Shown in pieces: positions 31,673 to 41,670 of a stretch of 64,000 nt of DNA; position 1 is the stretch's first letter; each line of letters starts with the position of its first letter. This DNA comes from Apoda limacodes (Eukaryota > Arthropoda > Insecta > Lepidoptera > Limacodidae). Below the pieces are notes generated by a model. That model was given only the letters and a program-made list of their open reading frames with translations. It did not search any database and was not told the origin of the DNA. The stretch is from the NCBI GenBank assembly GCA_946406115.1, contig OX291545.1, positions 7,068,001 to 7,132,000 on the forward strand. The letters are read 5' to 3'. A program made the position numbers and the translations under genes.

Positions 31673-32385
31673 TCTATCACACTAATATTAAAAAGGCGAA
31701 AGTTTATGATTGTGTTTGTTACTTCTTCACGCTCAAACTAGACCAATTTTGATGAACCTGGTACGGAGGTAGCTGACACCCTAAATTAATTTATTGGCTT
31801 CTACATTATATTATATTCAACATTGGCTGCTTTTAATCCCGAAAAATTCAAATCTTCCCGCGGGAATCTATTATCTCGATCTCAAACGAACTACAGCTAC
31901 AGTTATAGCTTGCTATAGCAAACTGCATTATTAAGGAGTTCCACGCCGATAACCGAATTTGGGTCGGGCGGAGCCGCTGGCAAAATTTATTACCTATTTA
32001 TCAGCTATCCTTAATTACCAGCTATCTCATTTATATTATAAATGCGAAATTTTTGTAACTTAATCACGCTTCAACCACTGGATGGATCGGGATGAAACTT
32101 GGCACACATATAGATTAGGTCCTGAACATAGGCTGTTTTTCATTACGAAAAATTCAAATAACTATAACGTTTGTCACTCAATCGTGCCGCAACGGAGCAT
32201 ACAATTGAGTTGAAATTTGCAAAGTGAAAGATGATTCAAAAGTTCCCACAGGATTAACTACATCCGAATTCCAAGAACAAACGATAGCTGGAGCTATAGC
32301 TTGCTATAACAAACTTCTTTAGTTTAATCAAGAATCAGAATCCCACGCCGATAAATAAATTTAGGGGGCCGCGGCCAAAAGCTAG
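31673..32385 (+). mobile_element. Helitron-like element, dimeric form (copy 2)
   Basis: It starts TCTATCACACTAATATTAAA and ends gcggccaaaagCTAG followed by T (32,382-32,386). As in copy 1, a first unit ends gccgctggcaaaatttatta (about 31,973-31,992). The joint taccagctatc follows. A second unit starts tattataaatgcgaaatttt and repeats the tagcttgctat(a)acaaac palindrome. The order of segments matches copy 1 at 16,045-16,734, so the dimer itself appears to have been copied. No protein is encoded. Confidence 0.7.
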
Positions 32386-32419
32386 TTTGTTCCATAATTC
32401 ATAAGTACCATTTTGTAGT

Positions 32420-32702
32420 CACATTTTAAAGGTGTTAAATATTTTAAGGTACTACATTTGTCAAGGTGCTTAATTTTTTAAGGCACTACAATTTCAAGGT
32501 GCAAAATTTTTTGGGTACCACATTTTTTAAGGTGCCATATTTTGCAAGGTCCTACATTTTTAAGGTGCTATGTTTTTAAGGTGTTACATTTTAAAGGTGC
32601 TTAGTTTTATAAGGTACCTACTACAAGTTTAAGGTGCTAATTTTTTTAAAGTGTCATAAGGTTTTAAATTTTTAAGGTGCTAAATTTTTCAAGGTGCTAG
32701 AT
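32420..32702 (+). repeat. Degenerate ~20-bp satellite (AAGGTGCTA + T-run)
   Basis: About 14 units of aaggtgctacattttt type are spaced 17-24 bp apart, beginning tttaaaggtgttaaatattt and ending tcaaggtgctagattgatc. Variants include aaggtactac, aaggcactac, gggtaccac and aaagtgtcat. Units are diverged and unequal, indicating an old array. Non-coding. Confidence 0.85.
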
Positions 32703-33195
32703 TGATCATACGAAGTGATGCGGTCTTTGCAGAATCAGAGTTATATTTTACTATTAGTTAGGATTGGAATAAATAACACTGAGAATGTATTCTGAAATTT
32801 CTTACATACTGATAATAACACGTTTTGCATATTTTAGACTGTTATGATTTTATTTGACTACGAAATTGGCTACATGTCCAACATAATGTAAACAGAAACG
32901 GGAATTTGTAAAAGCAATTTATTACATATCCACTTCAGATATAAACAGCCAAAATTGCCTCCGGGTATTTTCGACATTCAGCTGAAATTCCCAGGGCAAC
33001 ATATTTACTTCGAAGTTCTTTATATCTAAGCTATAAAGTTAATTAATGGGTGACCTTATCTTTACAGCAGTGCCTTTACCACGCTGAACCTTTAAAATCT
33101 TTGTAAACAATATTTTAAATGTATTTAGTAAATCTATTCATATTTACCTAAGCATAAAAAACAATCTCAAACTTTTTAGTTTAATGTAGCTTCTT
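32703..33195. other. Non-coding stretch
   Basis: No supported feature. Confidence 0.5.
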
Positions 33196-33394
33196 AGGGT
33201 CAGCTCATACTGAGCCGCGACTCGACGCGGTATTTTTGAGATAGCAACACATTGTGGACCTTGGTTACTAGACAAAACGATACAAATTATAGTGAGAGCA
33301 CAAAAGTCACCGCGTGGCGCAGCACGAGGTATCGTGGTGGCTTCACGTGTGCTTCATGACGCGTCGTGTCGCGTCTCGGTATGAGCTGACCTTT
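33196..33394. mobile_element. 199-bp MITE with ~36-bp terminal inverted repeats
   Basis: The left end agggtcagctcatactgagc and the reverse complement of the right end (aaggtcagctcataccgaga) continue in parallel for about 36 bp, to cgacgcgg and cgacgcgt. Only about five mismatches are seen. The interior is CG-rich relative to flanks and non-coding. The target duplication may be TTA (ctta|g ... t|ttaa) but is not certain. A 63-codon frame crossing it is a chance frame. Confidence 0.85.
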
Positions 33395-35197
33395 AAGATA
33401 AAACCGAATGCAATTTATACCATACAAGCTTCAGCACTAAATATCTATAACTATCACCTTCGCCACACTAAATGCGGTATCATCATATGCGAGTACCTTT
33501 ATTAAACAAAGTCGCAAATAGATTGTACATTCGTGAAATAGCAGTAAATTATTAAATAACCAAATTTAAATTTATAAAATGCAAACTAATTAGTAATTTA
33601 ATAATTTCCTGTCATTTTGTGAATAAATGTTCATTATGCGACTATGCCCAATATATAATAGCTAGCATAATAATAGTTACGAATAGCGAAATTTTGTGTA
33701 ACGTTGATTGTATGAAAACAACGTCCGATTCACCTAAATTAATCCATAAAAATCTGTTGATCAGGGCATTATATATCACCAGCGGGTTATTTGATGAAGA
33801 TGATAGAAGTAAACAATGGTAGTAAATAAGGTGTTAATGTTTAAAATGGGACACATGCCCGTTCGTCCAAGACGACGAGGTCTTGTAGAAATTGGCAGTT
33901 GTCTCGGATTATACTACTCCTATAAAAGATTTGGCTGCAGAAACACTGCGTGTGAACGGTTGCAATAATGCGGTAGGCATTAAGCAGGAAAAAAATTAAG
34001 TAAAACAATTTAATTATCTTCGTAACTGTTACTTTTTAACTCGCAAAAATTTTGTACATTTTGATAAAAACTTTTTTGGACAGACGTGTTTCTTTGCCCT
34101 GGCTCCTCCTAAAATCATAATCCTCATAATATTCCTATTTACCTGTAAATTTTGAAGAATAAAGAAACCTTTATTTACTATGTAGTAGTCACTAAAAAAA
34201 AAGACTATTCAGGAGAACTATAACTTTTATTTAGGAAATAGCCCTTTCGTGCAACCGCTGTTTACGACTTGGTGATTGAACCTGCATACAAACTACTGCA
34301 GTCAAGTTACCCTTTGCAGTTTTACAGTGTAACTTTAATAACTAACTAGTGCCTTTGTATTGTGTTAACAAGAAACTGAATTTCTAGAAATACGTAAATT
34401 TATTTCTGCTAGACAAGACTGAATATTTTAAGCCGTAGGTAACGGAAAAATTGTTTCACAATCAATATTGTACTACGCTTGTGATTCAACTATAGAATCA
34501 TTCACTACTCTCAAGATTCAATTTAGATCCTCGCGTGTAATTTTCCTCTTTTTACTTGTTGTGTAAAATTAAATTCCTATTACCATGTGGCAGAAAATTA
34601 AAATCTCCATTCTAGATCGCAACCAGGACAGTAACTAGAAAGTCAACTGCACCAGGCGATTATTACTCGACACAGATAAAGTGATTAGGAACACTGTCTG
34701 GTTTTATGATAACTACAAAAATGCCTTTTATTCAAATAAAAAAAAACTTTCAGTATGAACATTTCTGTTGTTTATACTTTATTTATTGTGATTGTATTTC
34801 GAAAATATTTTTAACGTCACTTTGGAAACAAATAATTGCTAAATTGTGATAGTTCATGGATTGTTTGTTCTCATTGAAAGACAATATTAACTAAAATACA
34901 GGTAAGGCCTAGCTTCGTTGCTAGTATGCAACATTATATCATAGTATTAGTAGTTATCTTTATAAGTAAAAAATATCCTTGTTCGACTAAATATCAATTT
35001 TCTATTGTTTACCTTACATATATTTTGAGCGGTAATAGTGAAGTAAAATAAATGTAAGTAAAGAAAAACTATTATTTTCTTATAGTGAGTGGTAAAAATA
35101 GAGTGCACGTGCACAACTCGTATTTCGTAATCCTTCATTTCTTTCAAGTTTCAACTTCGGTCTTTGCACGAAATTCACCTTATAACAATACTAACCA
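33395..35197. other. AT-rich non-coding stretch
   Basis: No gene, RNA or repeat that I can support in 1.8 kb. Short open frames at 33,619-33,822 and 34,947-35,147 have no motif. Confidence 0.55.
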
Positions 35198-35435
35198 GGG
35201 GCGGATCCAGCGGGGGGCGATCGCCCAGTCGGGGAAGAAATGAATTGTAACATTTTTTGAAATATATAACTTTTATTACATATAAAAAATACTTGGGGTT
35301 ACTTGGGTTTGTTTATTTAATTATTCAAAAACTGCACGAGCTGGGTGGATTGGGTAACTAACGTTTGCAGATTCAAAGTTCAAAAAATACCTTTAGATCT
35401 TATAGTCGCCCCCCCCCCCCCCTAAACTTTTGTTC
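35198..35435. repeat. Possible hAT-type terminal sequence and C14 run
   Basis: caggggcggatccagc at 35,199 is a common hAT-type terminal inverted repeat (from memory), followed by ggggggcgatcgccc. The matching right end was not found; instead a run of 14 C (35,409-35,422) ends the block. It may be a decayed or one-ended element. Confidence 0.4.
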
Positions 35436-35500
35436 TCTATTAGCTAGAACGCTCAAATATTCTGAGAATCTCAGAACTTAGTGACAAAAAGATCATATAA

Positions 35501-36198
35501 GTTTTTTTGAAGTGAAAACTTCTTTAGCGGCGTTGTGCACTTTTTTTGGTATGGGTAAAAAATGTTAAACTCGCGTCAGGTCACGTGTCCTAATCGTGAA
35601 AATGGGTAAGACGAATGGAGAGTAGACAGCTGGCGCGGCGTAGGAGAGGGAGTATCGCCCTCTCTTTCTACGGCGCGGCGAAAATGTATGCCTGTTCTAA
35701 GGCGCGGCGAAAATGTATGCCTGCGCCTGCTGTTTGGTTTAGACGGCGCAGGGCGCTTGCGCGAATGGTCGTGTGTGTTTATGTTACAGCGTGCTACGCG
35801 CATCCATGGATGGTGGCAGCTGATGGCTCGACCGTCTGTGTAGTGGCCATACTGTTGTGTATTCGTAAAATTCGTGTATATAAAGTGTTTAAAATATGGA
35901 AATTTAACAAAGTGCATCTTTGTCTTTGTAAAATACGGAAACCGTAATGCCACGCCTATTATAATTTTTATTTTCAGTATTCGCGATTATGAGTAGTACA
36001 GGGAGGTTGGATATGGAATTTTGATTCTATGACAGATTGTGATGTCAAATATACTACGTCAAAAAAGTAAATAAACAAACATTATTATTTCTTGACAATG
36101 TCAAAGATATGTCTTGCGACATATTTGAGTGTTAAGCGCGAATCGTGTGTAAAGGTTTTTCACTTCTGCCGGCACTCCCGGAGTGCAACTCGTTTTTT
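35501..36198. repeat. Unidentified element E, long form
   Basis: The flanks (35,501-35,613 and about 35,935-36,198) are near-identical to 10,838-11,212. The extra 323 bp lie between two ACG triplets (aagACG|aatgg ... aaatACG|gaaac). This segment is GC-rich and contains a direct repeat ggcgcggcgaaaatgtatgc at 35,673 and 35,701. Frames of 110-125 codons are open on both strands here but have no recognisable motif. The insert has no GT...AG ends, so the short form is not a spliced copy. Class unknown. Confidence 0.75.
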
Positions 36199-36295
36199 TC
36201 ATACCACTAAGGTGGCAAACAAACTTGCGGTCCATCTAATGGTAAGTTGTAACCGCAGCCTATGGGCGCTTGCTACATCTGGGGCATCATTTTTA
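36199..36295 (-). repeat. LINE A 3' end fragment, minus strand
   Basis: ataccactaaggtggcaaac, then atggtaagttgtaaccgcag and cctatgggcgcttgc, is the reverse complement of the LINE A 3' UTR and last codons (compare 20,030-20,098). It abuts the T-run at the end of element E. Confidence 0.75.
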
Positions 36296-37609
36296 GTTCA
36301 CGAAATCGTAATTCTCTCATCGCCACCTATGCGACGTGTTTGTTTGGGTCAAATTTTGCATTCGTAATTTCGATCACTTACTGACTAGCTAGTAGTCTTA
36401 AATTTTCAGGGAAGCTAAGAACTTGTTGACACGATAATACAATGATCAATTACGATCAACACCACAACATCAATATTTTGATTTTTTTCATTTTGTAAGG
36501 AATTTTAGTTCACAAAATCGTGATTCTCACAGCGTTACATAGATGTCTATGTAACATGTAGGGTAACGTGATAATGAGTTGTGTATGATGGAAATGGATT
36601 TCAAGGTAAATTGTATCGTGTTGTCGCTAGGTGGAGCTAGTAGCTAGTAGCTTATACTTTTATCTTAACCTATCAAAACTAAAAAGTATAAAAGTTTTTA
36701 GTACATTTTTTATAAGCGTGGTTTTTAAATGATTTTTGTAATATTTTTTTATCTCACTATTGTTCTGCAATCAATTATATAATACAGGCATTGACTTATG
36801 TATTACTAATCAAATACTAAAATATGTATGGCATTGTGTTTGGCAACAGTATTTAATGTTTTTACGTGTACATCGTATTATATAATTCTCTATACTCGTA
36901 TTCTGAAGCAGAAAAAAATATTTTGTTTTGTTTATTCTTTCTAAATCGTCACGTCAAAAGAGATCTGTGAAGTTAAAATTACGTAAAACATTTCCATTTT
37001 TTCGCAAGATTTGTGAAAAACGTGCTCACGTCCAATGTCTGTTTTATGAAGATATGTTTAAAAACAAAGTGTATACCTACGTAGCAGGAAACGAAGGAAA
37101 GTGTTGTATTTTTAGCTTCGTTACTGAGAGTTGATTAACGTAGCAAAGTTAAAAAATGGGTTTTTATTTACGATATTTTATTTAAACTTTTCAGAGTCAT
37201 CAGACTTTTTATCAAACGTTTCATGTTATCTACCTTTACAGCTGCATGTATTGGAAGTCCCCGATAAAAATCAAGGGTATTCTAGCACGCGTTTTTGTTT
37301 TTATACCATTTACAAAAACTACAGTTGAGGTTCTGACTTGACGGAAAAGGTGAAAAAACTAACATTAGTCTACACCAAGATTTCATACAATAGCGAAGTT
37401 ACGGAATTTAACTGTAAACTAATGTATATTAAATAGGCACTAAGTAGCTACTTATACAAACAGAAACCGCAATTTTAAGCAGACGAAAGAAAAAAAGATT
37501 ACAAAAAGTTAAAAAAAAATTCATATTCTAACTACGCACAAATATGGTCTGTTGGGAACTATATTAACGGTAATGAACTTAACTCATCCATTTTTCACTA
37601 AATATTCAC
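36296..37609. other. Non-coding stretch with a diverged direct repeat
   Basis: The phrase tttagttcacgaaatcgtaa (36,292) returns as ttttagttcacaaaatcgtg (36,508), each followed by tctca and a short CG-rich segment. This suggests a duplicated or inverted element that I could not delimit. No gene called. Confidence 0.45.
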
Positions 37610-38277
37610 TTAAAAGCCGGAGTAGACCAGATGCATGGCGTGACGTGACGAGCGCACGCGTGTGCCAGCTCTGTTACACCGGCAAAAGCGGTACAGCACT
37701 AGTCACGCAGGTAACTTCTGCATGCGTGCTGCCATATTAAAGTTGAGAGCATTTGGCCACAATAATAACTAATAATTTTTATTTTTGTACTCTTCATGTT
37801 TATTGTTGTAGAGACGCACTCATATTTGCAAACTATTTCTATGAGTTTATTGAAACACTCGTAAACTGCACTTCTTTTATAAATAAATACAACCTGCCGT
37901 GCGTGTGAACGAGCAGCACTGAACGATGCGCAGACCGACCAGGGCACGGTCGAAAAACTAAAGCCAACTGCATAGTCAGTTCAGAAAAAAAAACTGCACG
38001 CGCGTGTTTAGCTTGCCGTTCCGTTACACACGCGCACGAACTCGGTTTGTCAGTAGTAGCGTGACGTGCGTGCGCGGGTCACGCGCGTGTTTAGCTTGCC
38101 GTTCCGTTACACACGCGCACGAACTCGGTTTGTCAGTAGTAGCGTGACGTGCGTGCGCTGGTCACGCGCGTGCCCACGTCACGCATTTGATCTGGCACTT
38201 TTTTACAGTTTCATACATTATAAATGGTGCGTGCGCATGTCACGTCTGGCCACACATCTGGTCTGCACCTGCCTTAA
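37610..38277. mobile_element. TTAA-flanked MITE, piggyBac-like by target site
   Basis: TTAA at 37,610-37,613 and again at 38,274-38,277 flank ends that form an imperfect inverted repeat of about 45 bp. Left is gccggagtagaccagatg(c/t)...gacgtgac...gcgcacgc; the right end in reverse complement is ggcaggtgcagaccagatgt and onward. TTAA duplication is the hallmark of piggyBac-type insertion. There is no transposase. The interior is unusually CG-rich and contains an 83-bp tandem duplication. Its right end abuts the truncated LINE A at 38,278. Confidence 0.7.
37997..38172. repeat. 83-bp tandem duplication, CpG-rich
   Basis: Units at 37,997-38,079 and 38,080-38,162 begin with the palindrome cacgcgcgtg and differ by about one base (gcgcgggt versus gcgctggt). 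A third unit starts at 38,163 and diverges after 10 bp. Near-identity indicates a recent duplication inside the MITE. Confidence 0.9.
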
Positions 38278-38681
38278 TCATCGACGATCCTAAACTAGCC
38301 ATATCGCACTCTTAAGTCTGAGGAGAGACTTTTTGCCTCCATATGTGTGTTTTACCGCTTGTACAATAGGATGTGAAGGAATTGTCCGAAATGATGCCCA
38401 CGGCTATTTTCTACTATCACCTGGAATTCATTCTTACATTTTAGAATTTAAATGGTCGCGTACAGTGCGGTTTTAGAGAAACTTCATATCGCGAACGCTT
38501 GGGTTGTGAAATGCGATCCCTGCCAAGGTTTTCACAAAGGACTATTACAGTATAGGATTCTTTAAAACTGAAGTTATTAGATTTTGAAGGGCCGGCAACA
38601 CGCGAACGATGTCCCAGGTATTGCAAGCGTCTATAAGCTACGGTGACCGCTTACCATCAGGTGGACCGTTAGTTTGTTTGC
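38278..38681 (+). pseudogene. LINE A C-terminal fragment (first of two)
   Basis: From atcatcgacgatcctaaact the segment parallels 19,665-20,085: cttaagtctgaggagagact, tgtgttttaccgcttgtaca, cttgggttgtgaaatgc, and the 3' text gtgaccgcttaccatcaggt. Indels break every frame. It ends at gtttgtttgcca, just short of the normal 3' end. Confidence 0.8.
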
Positions 38682-38905
38682 CATTGTTCGAAATGATGCC
38701 CACGGCTACTTTCTACCATCGCACCGCTCGCCATCGGCAGGGAATTCATTCTCACACTTTAGAACCGAAATGGTCGCGTACAGTGCGGTTTCAGAGAAAC
38801 TTTCTCCCGCGAACGCTTAGGTTGTGGAATGAGCTCCTTGCCAAGGTTTTCTCTAAGGACTAAAAGGAAGAAAAAAAAAAACCTTAGCGGTATATAAATA
38901 ATACA
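38682..38905 (+). pseudogene. LINE A C-terminal fragment (second, head-to-tail)
   Basis: Starts abruptly with ttgttcgaaatgatgcccac and stays very close to 19,770-19,945, coding EMMPTATFYHRTARHRQG and VRFQRNFLPRTLRLWNEL. After ctctaaggacta it jumps through an A11 run to ccttagcggtata, so about 150 bp up to the 3' end are deleted. It is less decayed than the piece before it. Confidence 0.8.
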
Positions 38906-41157
38906 TTTACGCTTTTACCATCATCCATAATAAGTAACGAAACAATAAACAAACTGAAGTCGAGATGCCAAAAAAATATCCATATTCCCTTTTGATGCAT
39001 CGATATTGTTTGGTAATATTTTTAACAATGAGAAATGAATTCAAATTAAAAAACACGTGTACTTGACTATAAAGCAAAAAAAATCAACCAGGCCTGCGCC
39101 CTGCTGGGGGTTCGTACCTTCGTAAACTTTATTTTGGTAGGTATGCTTACCTAAAAATTATAATATTTTTCTTTACTTGTACTGTAAGACCTTGCTTTTT
39201 GCCAAACATATCTATAGATCAACGGAAGTACCCTATTGGTATATAAGGTTCGGGTATTACAATATGTGACATAAATGGCCGCACCTTTTGATTGCATTGA
39301 CTTGAATGACTCAAATCACCTAAACATTAATATTTAACATTAATCTATTGTTATATCTATTAAGTAGTAAACTTGTGCTAGAGAATAAGCTGGTGTTAAC
39401 AAAAAGTTTACTATAGAGATGCAAATTAAAAAGAAAACGAATAAATAAATAACCCGACAGCAAAAATATCAACAAAAAAAATTTAAAAACTGTTTTATTG
39501 CTTTGTAGTTCTTAATGTTTTTGCAGTCGGGTTTTTTAATTTAAGTACAGCCTTTAATTATTTTTTCCATCTCGCGCTTGACTTTTTTATGTAACCTATA
39601 TAGCACTGTTAATACCTTTCATTTGATACCTCATTCATTAAAATCGGCCTAGCCTTTTATGCTACAGGAGGACTCAATACACCACGGACATACATAAATA
39701 CGCGCGAAAAACATTACCCTTCTTCTGGGTTAGTCGGGTAACAAATGGTAACAAACGACTAGAGTGGTAAAATTAAAAAACTATCAAAATCAATCTATTG
39801 CCAAATACCTACTTACTGTTATGGAATTAACATGTGGTATATGTAAAGAACAGAATTAACATTAGATAAAAATAAACATGTTTGTTTCCTTTTGATACCA
39901 TTTCATAATATAATCATTAATTAATAACCTTTCTTTTTTTTACAGGTAAATGGTTTCTACATACGAGATTCATCACAGGCGTAAACGTAAGAAACGAAAC
40001 ATATTAACAAAGAATAGCGTTTATATTAATACTATCTAAAAACTGAAAACCGGACCGGATTAAAGCTGCAGTCATTGTTTAACCTAGTCGATTTATGAAA
40101 TATTCATTGTTATATTTAATTTTTCTAATTTATCATAATAAGCCTTTTATTTTTAGATTTTTAGAACAGATTTTGTACCGATATAGGTTTAAAAGTACCG
40201 CAATAAATAATAATATTTTCTTGTTTTTTTTTTATCATCAAATCTTTTTTTTACCCTTTTTAGAGTTGATTAATGCGGTAGTCAGGAGGGGAATCATAAA
40301 TACTTAACATATAAATAAAATACTTGTTCGCATAAAACTAAATAAAAATAAAAAAAAATCAAATTTAGTGCTTAATTTCGTTTTTTTTTCAATTAGCATG
40401 TAAGTAGTTAATTACCAGTGAAGGATTGTACAACTCGTATACAAATAATTGATTTATTTAATGAATTTATATCATATTAAATTTAAAGTTTTAATTCAAA
40501 TCACTGTCATAGTAAACACATAAACGAATATTGAAACACTTGTTTTTAATAAAATTCATATTGAATATTCGCTGAATATACTTGATTTTATAAAGAATAA
40601 CGAACCATAAACGATGACTCATATAATTCTGAATTACCATTTATCTTCATAAGACGACGCCCAAACCATCTGTTCTGTGCGTGCTACTGACAGATTGACA
40701 AAACCAATAAAATTAATGCGGAAACAAATCCTTTGTATTTCTTTGTTATTTGGCAAAAACATCTATACGGTAATATCCACTCGTCATGCTACTGTATGGA
40801 AAGGCAAAGTTTTATGATACAAACTTAAGTTTTTGCGTAAAAACCCGATACGGCTTCGTTTATTGGTTTGTGGATAAGTGCACCAATTTGTTCAATTGAA
40901 GTCATATTTTAAATCCTTACAAACAAAATTTCTGATTCGAAACTAATTTTTATTTAATTTCCATAATATATCTGTATGGAGGGTTATAATGTATGTCTGT
41001 AAAATTTTGTTAGAATCTACCCAAAACGGCGAAATTATAGGGCTGTGACAAACGGACTAATTTTGTCATTTTGGAACCTTAAAAATGGCAGCTAGATGGC
41101 ATAAATGAAGGTATTAATTAGTTTAATATGTACATATACTACCTAAATAATTATACT
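38906..41157. other. Non-coding stretch with 'gtgcgagtcgg'-type repeat pieces
   Basis: 39,150-39,300 (gtaagaccttgctttttgcc, aacggaagtaccctattgg, tatgtgacataaatggccgc) belongs to the family fully represented at 61,095-62,035. 40,995-41,085 (agaatctacccaaaacggcg, gggctgtgacaaacggac) is another piece, also seen at 18,300. No gene called; a tttttttacag|gt near 39,945 is not convincing as a splice acceptor. Confidence 0.55.
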
Positions 41158-41420
41158 AAAACAATAATAAATAAATAAATAAATATTTTCAAACATTACA
41201 CACAGCACCGTCTAGCCCCAAAGTAAGCAAAGCTTGTGTTATGGGTACCAGACAACGGATATAAATACATATATATTACTTTTTTTTTGTAAATACATAA
41301 GTACACCCAGACTCAAGACAAACACAAATGTTTAACACATAAATGTTTGTCCAGTGCGGGAATCGAACCCACACCCTCTGCACGGCAGTCCATCACACTA
41401 CCAACTAGGCTGCGAGGGAG
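41158..41420 (-). mobile_element. tRNA-derived SINE, copy 1
   Basis: On the minus strand the 5' end carries a tRNA-like head. An A-box-like tagttggtag is at 41,407-41,398 and a perfect B box GGTTCGATTCC at 41,369-41,359. A body with cataacacaagctttgctta follows, then a tail of ATTT units (aataaataaataaat on the plus strand, 41,166-41,184). RNA polymerase III internal promoter plus a non-tRNA body and simple tail define a SINE. It is not a functional tRNA gene: no cloverleaf 3' half follows. Confidence 0.8.
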
Positions 41421-41454
41421 TCTTAAAGATTAAATATCCATAGATATAGGTATC

Positions 41455-41670
41455 AAACAGCGCGAAGCGCATGTCTAAACTAAGCAAGGCTATCAGACAA
41501 CTGATACAAAATAAACCTATATACTGTTTATATAAACTACTGTTCATATATTTTATTTATAACAAATACCCGACTAGAGACAAACAAATGTCTATCTCAT
41601 AAATGTATGTGCTATGTGGATTTAAAATTCTGACCGCTACAAACTTAGACACTATGCCAGTCGAATATCA
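41455..41670 (-). repeat. tRNA-derived SINE, copy 2, decayed
   Basis: Shares the order of copy 1 in the same orientation: acagcgcgaagcgcatgtct, taagcaaggctatcagacaa, agagacaaacaaatgtctat, cataaatgtatgtgc. The B box has been lost (gtggatttaaaattctgac in its place). It is an older neighbour of copy 1. Confidence 0.65.

Noticed and set aside
35609..35940. The extra segment of element E as an intron (short form being a retrocopy)
   Set aside because: No placement of the ambiguous ACG boundary gives GT...AG on either strand.
35576..35953. Frames of 125 (minus) and 110 (plus) codons in element E
   Set aside because: Both lie in the GC-rich extra segment absent from the short form, with no domain or codon pattern favouring either strand.
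37552..38293. Short frames on both strands over the CpG-rich region
   Set aside because: They fall within the TTAA-flanked MITE and its 83-bp duplication; arginine/threonine-rich peptides simply reflect CG-rich sequence.
41359..41407. A tRNA gene on the minus strand
   Set aside because: Only A- and B-box-like promoter parts are present, followed by a SINE body. No acceptor stem or complete cloverleaf can be formed.
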